From JAYVYM01 sp046593925 (GTDB taxonomy: Bacteria; Actinomycetota; Actinomycetes; Mycobacteriales; SCTD01), in the NCBI GenBank assembly GCA_046593925.1, contig JBKJQN010000034.1, positions 1 to 52,929 on the forward strand: a DNA stretch of 52,929 nucleotides, read 5' to 3'. This document shows, one piece after another, positions 10,395 to 19,782 of the stretch (position 1 is its first letter; every line of letters starts with the position of its first letter). The position numbers were made by a program, and so were the translations under genes. Below the pieces are notes generated by a model that was not told where the DNA came from, made no database searches, and was given only the letters and a program-made list of their open reading frames with translations.

Positions 10395-11990
10395 AGCGAC
10401 CTTTTCGACGGCTACCGGCTCGATGCCGACGGAGCGTACGACGAGGTGTTCGCGGCGCCGGGACGCCCGCATGCCTGCAACGCCGCGCTGCACGCCGCCC
10501 TGCAGCAGCTGTCGTCCGCCGACCTGGACAGCCGGGCCGCCGCACTGGCCCGGGCGTTCCGCGACCAGGGGATCACCTTCAGCCTGTCCGGGGAGGAGCG
10601 GCCGTTCCCGCTGGACCTGGTGCCCCGGGTTGTTCCCGCCCACGAGTGGGCGACGGTCGAGCGTGGCGTCCGCCAGCGGGTGCGCACCCTCGAGGCCTTC
10701 CTCGCTGATGTGCACGGCGCCCAGGAGGTGCTCCACGACGGCATCGTCCCCCGACGCACCATCGCCAGCAGCACCGCGCACACCAGGGCGGCGTACGGCG
10801 TGGTGCCCGCCAACGGGGTCCGCGTCCACGTCAGCGGGGTCGACCTGATCCGCGACGAGCAGGGTGACTTCCGCGTGCTCGAGGACAACCTGCGCACCCC
10901 CAGCGGGGTGAGCTACGTCGTGGAGAACCGGCGGGCGATGGCGAGGACCTTTCCCGAGCTGCTCGCGACCCACCGGGTGCGGCCGGTCAGCGACTACCCG
11001 GCCCGGCTGCTGTCGGCACTGCAGGCCGCGGCGCCGGTGCGGGCCGCCGCCCCCACGGTCGTGGTGCTGACCCCGGGCGTCTACAACAGCGCGTACTTCG
11101 AGCACTCGCTGCTGGCCCGGCTGATGGGCGTCGAGCTCGTCGAGGGCCGCGACCTGACCTGTCGCGACGACACGGTGTGGATGCGCACCACCGAGGGAGA
11201 GCGCCGAGTCGACGTCGTCTACCGCCGTATCGACGACGACTTCCTGGACCCACTGCACTTTCGCCCGGACAGCCTGGTGGGGTGCCCAGGGCTGCTCAAC
11301 GCCGCCCGGGCCGGCGGCGTGACGATCGCCAACGCGGTGGGCAACGGCGTCGCCGACGACAAGCTGCTCTACACCTATGTGCCGGAGCTGGTGCGGTACT
11401 ACCTGGGCGAGGAACCGGTGCTGCCCAACGTCCACACCCACCGCCTGGAGGACCCGGACGAGCTCGCGTGGGCGCTCGACCACCTCGACCAGCTGGTGCT
11501 CAAGCCGGTCGACGGCTCCGGCGGCAAGGGCCTGGTGGTCGGCACGCAGGCCGGCGACGAGGAGCTGTCGGTGCTGCACGACGCGGTCGCTGCCGACCCG
11601 CGCGGCTGGATAGCACAGCGGGTCGTACGGCTGTCGACGAGCCCTACGCACGTCGGCGACCGACTTGCGCCGCGACACGTCGACCTGCGGCCGTTCGCCG
11701 TCAACGACGGCACCGACGTGTGGGTGATGCCCGGGGGCCTGACCCGGGTGGCCCTGCCCGAGGGGTCGCTGGTCGTCAACTCCAGCCAGGGCGGCGGCAG
11801 CAAGGACACCTGGGTGCTGGCCGGCGAGGACAGCGACGACGACGCCGAGGGCGCGGCCGGCCGCCCCCCGCTGCTGCCGCAGCCCGGGCTGGGCCGGCAC
11901 CGCGTCGACCGCGGCCCGGCTGCCGACCTGAGTGGCCAGCAGCAGCAGCAACAGCAAGGCCAGCAGCGACAGGGCCGGGCCCGGTGCTGA
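10392..11990 (+). CDS. Circularly permuted ATP-grasp protein (DUF404/DUF407 type)
   Basis: A 532-residue protein of the circularly permuted ATP-grasp family, predicted to form peptide-like bonds using ATP. Family marks are YGVVPANGVRVHVSGVDL, the phosphate-binding VKPVDGSGGKGLVVG stretch at about 370-384, and the closing GGLTRVALPEGSLVVNSSQGGGSKDTWVL. It overlaps the alpha-E gene by 7 bases and is followed by a transglutaminase; this trio is a recognised conserved neighbourhood proposed to build or modify a peptide, with the product unknown. The C-terminal 40 residues are low complexity and include a run of seven glutamines (CAG/CAA codons, about 11938-11958), not a family feature. Confidence 0.88.
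   Translation: MSDLFDGYRLDADGAYDEVFAAPGRPHACNAALHAALQQLSSADLDSRAAALARAFRDQGITFSLSGEERPFPLDLVPRVVPAHEWATVERGVRQRVRTLEAFLADVHGAQEVLHDGIVPRRTIASSTAHTRAAYGVVPANGVRVHVSGVDLIRDEQGDFRVLEDNLRTPSGVSYVVENRRAMARTFPELLATHRVRPVSDYPARLLSALQAAAPVRAAAPTVVVLTPGVYNSAYFEHSLLARLMGVELVEGRDLTCRDDTVWMRTTEGERRVDVVYRRIDDDFLDPLHFRPDSLVGCPGLLNAARAGGVTIANAVGNGVADDKLLYTYVPELVRYYLGEEPVLPNVHTHRLEDPDELAWALDHLDQLVLKPVDGSGGKGLVVGTQAGDEELSVLHDAVAADPRGWIAQRVVRLSTSPTHVGDRLAPRHVDLRPFAVNDGTDVWVMPGGLTRVALPEGSLVVNSSQGGGSKDTWVLAGEDSDDDAEGAAGRPPLLPQPGLGRHRVDRGPAADLSGQQQQQQQGQQRQGRARC
11936..11967 (+). repeat. CAG/CAA triplet run encoding poly-glutamine
   Basis: Consecutive CAG/CAA codons give QQQQQQQGQQRQ at the very end of the ATP-grasp protein, immediately before its stop and over the downstream translation start. 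Bacterial poly-Q runs are uncommon, and this one could vary by slippage. Confidence 0.75.
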
Positions 11991-12922
11991 GCCGGGTCGC
12001 GGAGGAGCTGTACTGGATCGGTCGCTACGTCGAGCGGGCCGAGGACACCAGCCGGCTGCTGGACGTGCACGTCCACGCGCTCCTGGAGGACCCCTGGCTC
12101 GATCCGCAGCAGGCCTCCCGCGACGTGCTGCGGGTGATGGGCGTCCCGGTTCCGGGTGGCCCGACGGACGCCCGTCGTACGACCGAGCGGCTGTCGTTCC
12201 CGGCGAGTGACCCGGCGTCCATCGCCGGGTCGCTGGCGGCGGCGCGGAACGCTGCACGCGGCGTGCGCGAGGCGTTGTCCAGTGAGCTGTGGGAGTGCCT
12301 GAACGCGACGTTTCACGCGCTGCCCGCGCAGGAGCTGGCCGCGCAGACACTCGGTCCGCACGGGTTCTTCCGCTACGTCCGCGAGCGCGCCGCAGTCGTC
12401 GCCGGCCTGCTCGACGGCACGATGCCGCGCGACGACGGGTGGCGGTTCCTGGTGCTCGGCCGGTCGCTGGAGCGGGTCGACATGACCGCCCGGCTGCTTC
12501 GATCCCGGGCCGGCCGGTCCAGCTCGAGCAGCGGCTGGGTCGACCTGCTCAAGTGCTGCAGCGCGCACGAGGCCTATCTGCGCAGCTACCGCGCGGCCGT
12601 CGAGCCCGAGCGGGTCGTGGAGTTCCTGGTGCTCGACCGGCTGTTCCCGCGGTCGCTGTACGCCGCCCTGGTGCAGGCGGAGACCTGTCTGGTCGAGCTC
12701 GACCCGAGCGCCGGGCGGGCCGGTCACGACGACGGTGCGCGCCGGCTGCTCGGGCGGGCCCGGACCGACCTGGAGTTCCGCACCAGCGACGAGTTGTTGT
12801 CGGAGCTCCCCGAGCTGCTCGACATGCTGCAGCGCACCGTCCACCTCGCCGGTGAGGCGCTCGGCCAGCGCTACTTCGCGCACGGCACAGCGCTGACCTG
12901 GACCGCCGAGGCCGACGCGTGA
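11984..12922 (+). CDS. Alpha-E domain protein (DUF403)
   Basis: A 312-residue, almost entirely helical protein of the alpha-E family. It starts with the typical LSRVAEELYWIGRYVERAEDTSRLLDVH and later has FLVLGRSLERVDMTARLLRSR and FLVLDRLFPRSLYAAL. No catalytic residue is established; the family is always linked to the permuted ATP-grasp and is thought to assist it. GTG at 11984 overlaps the previous stop, and its own stop overlaps the next GTG, so the three genes are coupled. Confidence 0.88.
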   Translation: MLSRVAEELYWIGRYVERAEDTSRLLDVHVHALLEDPWLDPQQASRDVLRVMGVPVPGGPTDARRTTERLSFPASDPASIAGSLAAARNAARGVREALSSELWECLNATFHALPAQELAAQTLGPHGFFRYVRERAAVVAGLLDGTMPRDDGWRFLVLGRSLERVDMTARLLRSRAGRSSSSSGWVDLLKCCSAHEAYLRSYRAAVEPERVVEFLVLDRLFPRSLYAALVQAETCLVELDPSAGRAGHDDGARRLLGRARTDLEFRTSDELLSELPELLDMLQRTVHLAGEALGQRYFAHGTALTWTAEADA

Positions 12923-13761
12923 GCTGGCGGGTCCGGGTCCGGCACACGACCGGCTACCGCTACGACAGCGAAGTGACCGCGTCGTACAACGAGGCAAGGC
13001 TGATACCGCAGACCGGGCCGACGCAGCTCACCCTGGAGTCGACGGTGGCGACGACCCCCCGGGCCCGGCAGCAGCGTTACTGGGACTACTGGGGCACCCA
13101 GGTGACCTCGTTCGACGTGCACACCCCGCACACCGAACTGGAGGTGACGGCGACCAGCGTCGTCGAGACGGCCGACCCCGCGCCGCCCCCGGCCGACGCG
13201 ATCTGGGAGCAGCTGCGCGATGACGGCCTTCGCGACCGGCAGATCGAGCTGCTGGTCCCGAGCGTGCGGGCGGTCCCGGACGCCGCGCTGCTGGCGGTGG
13301 CCGCGCAGGTCGGGGCCCGCACGCCGTACGAGACGGTGCTGGACCTGGTCGGGCAGGTCCACGAGCAGGTGGCGTACCGGCCGGGGACCACGGGGGTGTC
13401 GACCAGCGCGGTCGAGGCCTGGCAGCTGGGCGCCGGCGTCTGCCAGGACATCGCGCACGTCAGCCTCGCGTTGCTGCGGGCCGCCGGCATCCCCGCGCGG
13501 TACGTCAGCGGCTACCTGCACCCGGGTGGCGAGCGAGCCGTCGTCGGGCAGCCGGTCCGCGGCGAGAGTCACGCGTGGGTGGAGGTCTGGCTCGGCTCCT
13601 GGTGGGGCTACGACCCGACCAACGCGATCCCGGCGGGCGAGCGGCACGTCGTGGTCGCCCGCGGCCGCGACTACGCCGACGTTCCGCCGCTGAAAGGCGT
13701 CTACTCCGGCGGCGGCGCGCACTCCCTCGGTGTTGTCGTCGAGGTGACCCGGCTGTCCTGA
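12919..13761 (+). CDS. Transglutaminase-like cysteine protease family protein
   Basis: A 280-residue protein with the N-terminal beta domain (SWRVRVRHTTGYRYDSEVTASYNEARL) that precedes the transglutaminase core in this subfamily. Catalytic triad: Cys175 (GAGVCQDIAH), His218 (GESHAWVEV), Asp232 (YDPTNA). No signal peptide is seen, so it acts in the cytoplasm, either as a peptidase or as an amide-exchange enzyme on the product of the upstream genes. Last gene of the operon. Confidence 0.9.
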   Translation: MSWRVRVRHTTGYRYDSEVTASYNEARLIPQTGPTQLTLESTVATTPRARQQRYWDYWGTQVTSFDVHTPHTELEVTATSVVETADPAPPPADAIWEQLRDDGLRDRQIELLVPSVRAVPDAALLAVAAQVGARTPYETVLDLVGQVHEQVAYRPGTTGVSTSAVEAWQLGAGVCQDIAHVSLALLRAAGIPARYVSGYLHPGGERAVVGQPVRGESHAWVEVWLGSWWGYDPTNAIPAGERHVVVARGRDYADVPPLKGVYSGGGAHSLGVVVEVTRLS

Positions 13762-13782
13762 GGCGAGGCGCGGGTTCCTCCG

Positions 13783-13796
13783 TACGATAGGTCGTG
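13783..13796 (+). promoter_or_regulatory. Leaderless-type -10 box of lepA
   Basis: TACGAT at 13783-13788 with 5 bases to GTG 13794, in the 32-bp gap after the transglutaminase gene. Confidence 0.55.
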
Positions 13797-15617
13797 CCCA
13801 CGACGGATCCTGCGGTCATCCGCAACTTCTGCATCATCGCCCACATCGACCACGGCAAGTCGACGCTGGCCGACCGGATGCTGCAGCTGACCGGCGTCGT
13901 CGACCCCCGCCAGATGCGCGCGCAGTACCTCGACAAGATGGACATCGAGCGCGAGCGCGGCATCACCATCAAGGCGCAGAACGTCCGGCTGCCGTGGACC
14001 GCCGACGACGGCCGGCACTACGTCCTGAACATGATCGACACCCCGGGCCACGTCGACTTCACCTACGAGGTGTCGCGCTCACTCGCGGCCTGCGAGGGCG
14101 CACTGCTGCTGGTCGATGCCGCGCAGGGGATCGAGGCCCAGACGCTCGCCAACCTCTACCTCGCGCTCGAGAACGACCTGCACATCATCCCGGTGCTCAA
14201 CAAGATCGACTTGCCGGCGGCGCAGCCCGACAAGTACGCGGTGGAGATCAGCAAGATTATTGGCTGTGACCCGGACGACGTGCTGCGGATCAGCGCCAAG
14301 ACCGGCGAGGGCGTGCCGGCGGTGCTCAACGCGATCGTGCGTGACATCCCCGCGCCGACGGGCAGCGTCGACAGCCCCGCCCGGGCGATGATCTTCGACT
14401 CGGTGTACGACAGCTACCGCGGCGTCATCACCTACGTGCGGGTCTTCGACGGCCAGCTGTCGACCAAGGACCGTGGGCTGATGATGAGTACGCAGAACGC
14501 CCACGAGATCCTCGAGGTCGGTGTCGTCAGCCCGGACATGACGCCGACCGAGGTGCTGTCGGCCGGCGAGGTCGGCTACGTCATCCCCGGGGTGAAGAAC
14601 GTCCGGCAGGCCCGGGTCGGCGACACCCTCACCACGGTCCGCAACAGCGCGAAGGAGTCGCTCGGCGGCTACCGGGACCCCAAGCCGATGGTCTTCAGCG
14701 GGCTGTTCCCGGTCGAGGGCAGCGAGTACCCGGCGCTGCGCGAGGCGTTGGACAAGCTGCGGCTCAACGACGCTGCGCTGGTCTATGAGCCGGAGACCTC
14801 GCTCGCCCTCGGCTTCGGCTTCCGGGTGGGCTTCCTCGGCCTGCTGCACCTGGAGATCGTCCGCGAGCGACTGGAGCGTGAGGCGGGCCTGGCGCTCATC
14901 TCTACCGCGCCCAATGTCGTCTACACGGTCGTGCTGGAGAGCGGTGAACAGGTGGTGGTCACCAACCCGAGCGACTGGCCGGGCACCGGCAAGATCGCCG
15001 AGATCCGCGAGCCGATCGCCAAGGCGATGGTGCTGCTCCCGAGCGAGTACGTGGGCGCCGTCATGGAGCTGTGCCAGAACCGGCGCGGCATCCTGCAGGG
15101 CATGGACTACCTGTCCGAGGACCGCGTCGAGCTGCGCTACCTGCTGCCGATGGGTGAGATCATCTTCGACTTCTTCGACCAGCTGAAGTCGCGGACCAAG
15201 GGTTACGCCTCGCTCGACTACGAGCTCGCCGGTGAGCAGGCGTCCGAGCTGGTCAAGGTCGACATTCTGCTGCAGGGCGAGCCCGTCGACGCGTTCAGCG
15301 CCATCGTGCACAAGGACAAGGCCTATGCGTACGGCACGTCGATGGCCGCCAAGTTGCGCGAGCTCATCCCCCGGCAGAACTCCGAGGTGCCGATCCAGGC
15401 CGCGATCGGGGCCCGGGTGATCGCCCGCGAGAACATCCGGGCGATCCGCAAGGACGTGCTCGCGAAGTGCTACGGCGGTGACATCACTCGTAAGCGCAAG
15501 TTGCTGGAGAAGCAGAAGGAGGGCAAGAAGCGGATGAAGATGGTCGGCCGGGTGGAGGTGCCGCAGGAGGCGTTCATCGCTGCCCTGTCGACCGGCCAGG
15601 AAAGCGCCTCGAAGTAG
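13794..15617 (+). CDS. lepA: Elongation factor 4 (LepA GTPase)
   Basis: Ribosome-associated translational GTPase that back-translocates or remodels stalled ribosomes. The 607-residue protein has G1 AHIDHGKST at 16-24, the switch ERGITIKAQ, G3 DTPGH, G4 NKID and the specific LepA C-terminal domain (RKRKLLEKQKEGKKRMK). Length is normal. GTG start behind a -10-like box. It is a stand-alone gene between the ATP-grasp operon and the peptidase. Confidence 0.97.
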   Translation: MPTTDPAVIRNFCIIAHIDHGKSTLADRMLQLTGVVDPRQMRAQYLDKMDIERERGITIKAQNVRLPWTADDGRHYVLNMIDTPGHVDFTYEVSRSLAACEGALLLVDAAQGIEAQTLANLYLALENDLHIIPVLNKIDLPAAQPDKYAVEISKIIGCDPDDVLRISAKTGEGVPAVLNAIVRDIPAPTGSVDSPARAMIFDSVYDSYRGVITYVRVFDGQLSTKDRGLMMSTQNAHEILEVGVVSPDMTPTEVLSAGEVGYVIPGVKNVRQARVGDTLTTVRNSAKESLGGYRDPKPMVFSGLFPVEGSEYPALREALDKLRLNDAALVYEPETSLALGFGFRVGFLGLLHLEIVRERLEREAGLALISTAPNVVYTVVLESGEQVVVTNPSDWPGTGKIAEIREPIAKAMVLLPSEYVGAVMELCQNRRGILQGMDYLSEDRVELRYLLPMGEIIFDFFDQLKSRTKGYASLDYELAGEQASELVKVDILLQGEPVDAFSAIVHKDKAYAYGTSMAAKLRELIPRQNSEVPIQAAIGARVIARENIRAIRKDVLAKCYGGDITRKRKLLEKQKEGKKRMKMVGRVEVPQEAFIAALSTGQESASK

Positions 15618-15644
15618 GTCGGACCCGGGTGGTAGGCAGGCGGC

Positions 15645-17657
15645 GTGAGCTCCCCCATGGCAGATCTTGATGCCCTACTGGCCCTGCCTCGGCTGTCCGC
15701 CCTCGCGCTCAGCCCCGACGGCCGCCGGCTCGTCACCTCGGTGGCCACGCTGCGGCCGGACGCGACGAAGTACGTGACCTCGCTCTGGGAGGTCGACCCG
15801 CTCGGCGAGGCACCGGCCCGTCGGCTGACCCGCAGCCGTACCGGTGAGACCGCCGCGCTGTTCGCCGCCGACGGCAGCCTGCTGTTCGCCTCGGCTCGCC
15901 CGGACCCCGACGCGGATGGCAAGGATGACGACGACGCCCCCGCCGCGCTGTGGCAGCTGCCGCCCGGCGGCGAGGCGCGGCTCGCGGGCAGCCGGCCCGG
16001 TGGGCTCGGCCTGCTCGCGGCCGGCCTCGGGTCAGCCACCCTGCTGGTGTCGTCCGACACGCTGCCCGGCTCCGGCGACGGCGACGACGACGCCGCGCGC
16101 CGGAAACGGCGTCAGGACCGCACGGTGACCGCGGTCCTGCACGCCGGCTACCCGGTCCGGCACTGGGACTCCGACCTCGGGCCCGGGCAGCCGCGACTGC
16201 TCGCCGGTGAGCTCGCCGCGGACGGCGTGGTCGGCTGGCGGGACCTCACCCCCGCCCCCGGCCGGGCCCTCGACCAGGCCGCCGCCGACCTCACCGCCGA
16301 CGGCGCGACCGCCGTCACGACGTGGCGGGTCGCCGAGCCGCGCGGCTCCTCGCGTACCGCGCTGGTCGCCGTCGACACCCAGACCGGCGCGCGACGCACG
16401 CTGTACGACGACGGCAGCGGTGAGGCCGGGGCGCCGCGCATCTCGCCCGACGGCAGCCGGGTCGCGTTCGTGCTCGAGACGCGCAGCACTCCGGACGCGC
16501 CGCCCGACGTACGGCTGCTGGTCGTGCCGCTGGCCGGGGGCGAGGCGCGCGAGGTCGCCGCCGGCTGGGACCGCTGGCCGGGTGGACCGCGCTGGACCCC
16601 GGACGGCACCGCGCTGCTGGTGACCGCCGACGAGCGGGGCGCCCGGCCGGTCTTCCGGGTCGACGTCGCGACCGGCGACATCGTGCGGCTGACCGGTGAC
16701 CGCGGGCACTACACCGACCTGCAGGTCGGCCCGGCCGGCGGTCATGCGTACGCGCTGCGCGATGCCATCGACGCGCCGCCCGCACCGGTCCGGCTGGACC
16801 TGTCGACGCGCGACCAGCAGCCGGCGCTGCTCCGTGGCCCGGCGGCCGATGTGACCCTGCCCGGCACGCTGACCGAGGTGGACACCGTCGCGCAGGACGG
16901 CACGGCGCTGCGGGCCTGGCTCGTGCTCCCGGAGGGCGCCGGGCCGCACCCGTTGCTGCTGTGGGTGCACGGTGGTCCGCTGGGCTCGTGGAACGGCTGG
17001 TCGTGGCGCTGGCAGCCCTGGCGGCTCGCCGCCCTGGGGTACGCCGTCCTGCTGCCCGACCCCGCCCTGTCGACCGGGTACGGCCTGTCGATGGTGCGCC
17101 GCGGCTGGGGGGCCTGGGGTGGCACGCCGTACACCGACGTCCTGGCGCTCACCGATGCGGCGCTGGAGCGGTCCGACCTCGACAGCACGCGGACGGCGGC
17201 GATGGGGGGCTCGTACGGCGGCTACCTCGTCAACTGGACCGCCGGGCACACCGACCGCTTCCGGGCGATCGTCAGCCACGCCGGCCTGTGGGACCTGTCG
17301 CAGTTCGCCGGGACGACCGACGTGTCCTACTACTGGCAGCGCGAGATGACCCCGCAGATGGCGGCGGCGAACAACCCGAGCGGGCATGCCGACGAGATCA
17401 CCACGCCGATGCTGGTGGTGCACGGTGACGAGGACTACCGGGTGCCGGTGGGGGAGGGGCTGCGGCTGTGGTGGGACCTGGTGTCCCGCCATGCCGGCGA
17501 CCCGGACGCGCTGCCGCACCGGTTCCTGATGTTCCCGGACGAGGACCACTGGGTGCTGTCGCCGCAGGGGTCGAAGACCTGGTACGAGACGGTCGAGGCG
17601 TTCCTTGCCTGGCACGTGCTCGGGCAGCAGTGGGAGCCGCCGGACGTCCTGCGCTGA
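15645..17657 (+). CDS. S9 family (prolyl oligopeptidase-type) serine peptidase
   Basis: A 670-residue cytoplasmic peptidase. An N-terminal beta-propeller (LSPDGRRLVTS, ISPDGSRVAFV and similar WD40-like blades) precedes an alpha/beta hydrolase domain. Catalytic residues are Ser523 in GGSYGG, Asp597 in HGDEDYRVP and His635 in DEDHWV. An acidic and basic low-complexity loop (DADGKDDDD, then ARRKRRQD) interrupts the propeller. Start is either GTG 15645 (a TAGGCA box lies 6 bases upstream) or ATG 15657. Substrates are likely short peptides, by family. Confidence 0.92.
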   Translation: MSSPMADLDALLALPRLSALALSPDGRRLVTSVATLRPDATKYVTSLWEVDPLGEAPARRLTRSRTGETAALFAADGSLLFASARPDPDADGKDDDDAPAALWQLPPGGEARLAGSRPGGLGLLAAGLGSATLLVSSDTLPGSGDGDDDAARRKRRQDRTVTAVLHAGYPVRHWDSDLGPGQPRLLAGELAADGVVGWRDLTPAPGRALDQAAADLTADGATAVTTWRVAEPRGSSRTALVAVDTQTGARRTLYDDGSGEAGAPRISPDGSRVAFVLETRSTPDAPPDVRLLVVPLAGGEAREVAAGWDRWPGGPRWTPDGTALLVTADERGARPVFRVDVATGDIVRLTGDRGHYTDLQVGPAGGHAYALRDAIDAPPAPVRLDLSTRDQQPALLRGPAADVTLPGTLTEVDTVAQDGTALRAWLVLPEGAGPHPLLLWVHGGPLGSWNGWSWRWQPWRLAALGYAVLLPDPALSTGYGLSMVRRGWGAWGGTPYTDVLALTDAALERSDLDSTRTAAMGGSYGGYLVNWTAGHTDRFRAIVSHAGLWDLSQFAGTTDVSYYWQREMTPQMAAANNPSGHADEITTPMLVVHGDEDYRVPVGEGLRLWWDLVSRHAGDPDALPHRFLMFPDEDHWVLSPQGSKTWYETVEAFLAWHVLGQQWEPPDVLR

Positions 17658-17722
17658 CCCGGGTTGCCCCGGGTGGCGGCGCGTCGGGTGGACGCGTTCA
17701 GGTGGAGAGGGGATTTCCGGGG

Positions 17723-17806
17723 CATCCTGTAGCGGTGACCTCAGCTGACCTGGACCGCGCGCCGGTGCGCCGCGTAGCCGCGCACGGACCGACGGCCTGG
17801 CGATGA
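17723..17806 (+). CDS. Possible 23-codon leader ORF before the glycosidase-like gene
   Basis: GTG at 17735, 6 bases after a CATCCT box (17723-17728), opens a short frame of 23 codons rich in Arg and Ala. Its TGA (17804-17806) overlaps the ATG of the downstream gene as ATGA. The geometry suggests a translated leader that couples initiation of the next gene. No homologue is recognised. Confidence 0.3.
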   Translation, partial: HPVAVTSADLDRAPVRRVAAHGPTAWR

Positions 17807-18936
17807 CCTCGCTGGCTCAGACCGACCGCCCGGCGCCGCCGCCCCCCCGCCGGCCACGTCGTCGGCGCCGGGTGCTGAAGGCAATCGGCGCTGTCCTGCT
17901 GGTGTTCCTGCTGCTGGTCGGCCTGTCGGTAGGGCGCGCGCTGACGGCCCCCGGCACCGACAGCACCGCGGCCCGGCTCGCCGAATGGGGCCGCGGTCAC
18001 GGGCTGTCCGCGGTGATCGACCGGCTCGAGCGGGCGACCTACCAGGCACCGGCGGTCGGTGGGGCCCCCTCGGCCGACTCGCCGCTGGTCACCGGCGGCG
18101 AGGCGCCGGCGACGAAGCCCAGCGCCACGACGGCGGCGCTACCGCCGGTCGCGCCGTTGGTCTCACCGGCGCTGCCGGGGGAGGGTGTCTGGAAGACGTT
18201 GTCGACCGTCGACGGGAAGCCCGCGCTGCAGCAGGCGTTCCTGCGCCCTGACGTCACGCACACCGGCTACACCGCCGGTGTGGCGTGGATGGACCCCGCG
18301 CTGTTGCGCTTCGTGTTGCACCCGGGCACCCAGGAGCCGGGGCACGGCCCCTGGACGGTGCCACCCTCGCTCGGCCCGGGCGACCGGACCGGACTGCTGG
18401 CGGCGTTCAACGGCGGTTTCCGGCTGGACGCGGCCCGCGGCGGGTTCTACGAGCAGGGCCGTACGGTCGGCACGCTGCGCGACGGCGCGGCCAGCTTGGT
18501 GATCGACAACCAGGGCCGCGCACAGGTCGGCCAGTGGGGCCGGGACGTCCGGATGTCGCCGGATGTCGCCGCCGTGCGCCAGAACCTGGACCTGCTGGTC
18601 GACCAGGGCCAGGTGGCGGCCGGGCTCGACGGCAACGACGGCGGTCGCTGGGGGGCCACCCTCGGCAACAAGCTGTACGTCTGGCGCTCGGGCGTCGGCC
18701 AGACCGCCTCCGGCGCGCTGGTGTACGTCGCCGGTGACCGACTGTCCGCCAGCAGCCTGGCCGAGCTGCTGCGCCGCGCAGGGGCGGTGCGGGCCATGGA
18801 GCTCGACATCAACCCCGAGTGGACCAGCTTCATCAGCTACCCCGATACCCGCAACCTGCTACCCGACATGCAGCGTGCCGCGACCCGGTACGACACGACG
18901 TCGAGCCGTGACTTCATCGCGGTCCTGAGTCGGTAG
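17803..18936 (+). CDS. Membrane-anchored phosphodiester glycosidase-like protein
   Basis: A 377-residue protein with a short basic N-terminus (RRPRRRRRVLK) and one membrane helix (AIGAVLLVFLLLVGLSVGRAL), a low-complexity linker, then a domain of the phosphodiester glycosidase / NAGPA-like family (DUF2233). Family marks are AFNGGFRLDAARGGFYEQGR and AMELDINPEWTSFISYP. The domain should lie outside the cytoplasmic membrane. In characterised members it removes N-acetylglucosamine from phosphodiester linkages; the substrate here is unknown. ATG at 17803 overlaps a short leader ORF. Confidence 0.8.
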   Translation: MTSLAQTDRPAPPPPRRPRRRRRVLKAIGAVLLVFLLLVGLSVGRALTAPGTDSTAARLAEWGRGHGLSAVIDRLERATYQAPAVGGAPSADSPLVTGGEAPATKPSATTAALPPVAPLVSPALPGEGVWKTLSTVDGKPALQQAFLRPDVTHTGYTAGVAWMDPALLRFVLHPGTQEPGHGPWTVPPSLGPGDRTGLLAAFNGGFRLDAARGGFYEQGRTVGTLRDGAASLVIDNQGRAQVGQWGRDVRMSPDVAAVRQNLDLLVDQGQVAAGLDGNDGGRWGATLGNKLYVWRSGVGQTASGALVYVAGDRLSASSLAELLRRAGAVRAMELDINPEWTSFISYPDTRNLLPDMQRAATRYDTTSSRDFIAVLSR

Positions 18937-18965
18937 CCGCGCCGCCGGCCGCGTCACCCGCGACT

Positions 18966-19020
18966 CACCCGGACATCCGGCTCACGACACGTCGCCGTCG
19001 CCGAGCGCAGTGTCCGGGTG
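18966..19020. terminator. Inverted repeat between convergent genes
   Basis: Perfect 10-bp inverted repeat, CACCCGGACA (18966-18975) and TGTCCGGGTG (19011-19020), with a 35-base loop, filling the gap between convergent coding regions. It is likely a two-way terminator; the loop is long for a simple intrinsic one. Confidence 0.5.
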
Positions 19021-19026
19021 GGCGGC

Positions 19027-19782
19027 TTAGCGGGTGTTGACGACGCGGTACGCCTCGGCGAGCCGCCCGCTCGCCAGGCCGTGCTCGGCGGCGGTCCGCC
19101 CGAGACCGTCGCGGAGCTCGGCCTCCACGGACCGGTCCAGCATCGGCGCCTGGCTGTCGTGCGCCGAGCAGGCCCGGACCTTGGCGTCGAAGACATCGGT
19201 CACGTCGACGGCGGTGTCTTCGTGCGGGCCGCCGAACTGCCACACGGCGGCGACCTCCCATGGCGGCAGGTCCAGCTCGTCGGCCGGGAAGGCGAAGGAG
19301 TTGCGCGCGTCGGGGTAGACGGCCGCGAGCACCGCGGCCCCGGTCGCGAGGTGGTCGGGGTGGTAGAGGTACACGAACCGGTAGTTGCGCTCGGCGGCGT
19401 GCGTCACGACCGCCTCGGGACGCAGCTCCCGGATGAGCCGCGCGAGGTCCAGGCGCAGGCTCCGGTCGGCAGTCACCCAGCCGTCGTCGCGCCCGAGGAA
19501 GCGCACGTCCTGGACGCCGAGCTCGGCCGCGGCGGCGCGCTGCTCGTCCCGGCGGATCCCCGGGACGTCCGCGCGGGCGACGGACTCGTCGAAACCGCCG
19601 CTGTCACCGTCGGTGACGCACACGACGGTCACCGCGCAGCCGGCGGCGGTCCAGCTCGCGATCAGGCCACCGGCGCCGAAGTCGGCGTCGTCGGGGTGGG
19701 CGCCCACGACCAGCGCCCGGGATGGCGTTCGCGGGGAAGGGGTGCCGGTGGACTGGCTGCCGGTGCCCGGGTCAGGGGTCAT
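19027..19782 (-). CDS. PIG-L family deacetylase
   Basis: Zinc-dependent deacetylase of the LmbE/PIG-L family, 251 residues. The motif AHPDD at 28-32 and the later HPDH supply the usual metal ligands and catalytic aspartate. In actinobacteria this family includes the mycothiol enzymes MshB and Mca. I see no feature that assigns this copy to either, and it lacks the longer MshB C-terminal region. ATGA overlap with the histidine phosphatase gene upstream shows an operon. The first 20 or so residues are Pro/Ser/Thr-rich and probably disordered. Confidence 0.88.
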   Translation of the reverse strand: MTPDPGTGSQSTGTPSPRTPSRALVVGAHPDDADFGAGGLIASWTAAGCAVTVVCVTDGDSGGFDESVARADVPGIRRDEQRAAAAELGVQDVRFLGRDDGWVTADRSLRLDLARLIRELRPEAVVTHAAERNYRFVYLYHPDHLATGAAVLAAVYPDARNSFAFPADELDLPPWEVAAVWQFGGPHEDTAVDVTDVFDAKVRACSAHDSQAPMLDRSVEAELRDGLGRTAAEHGLASGRLAEAYRVVNTR

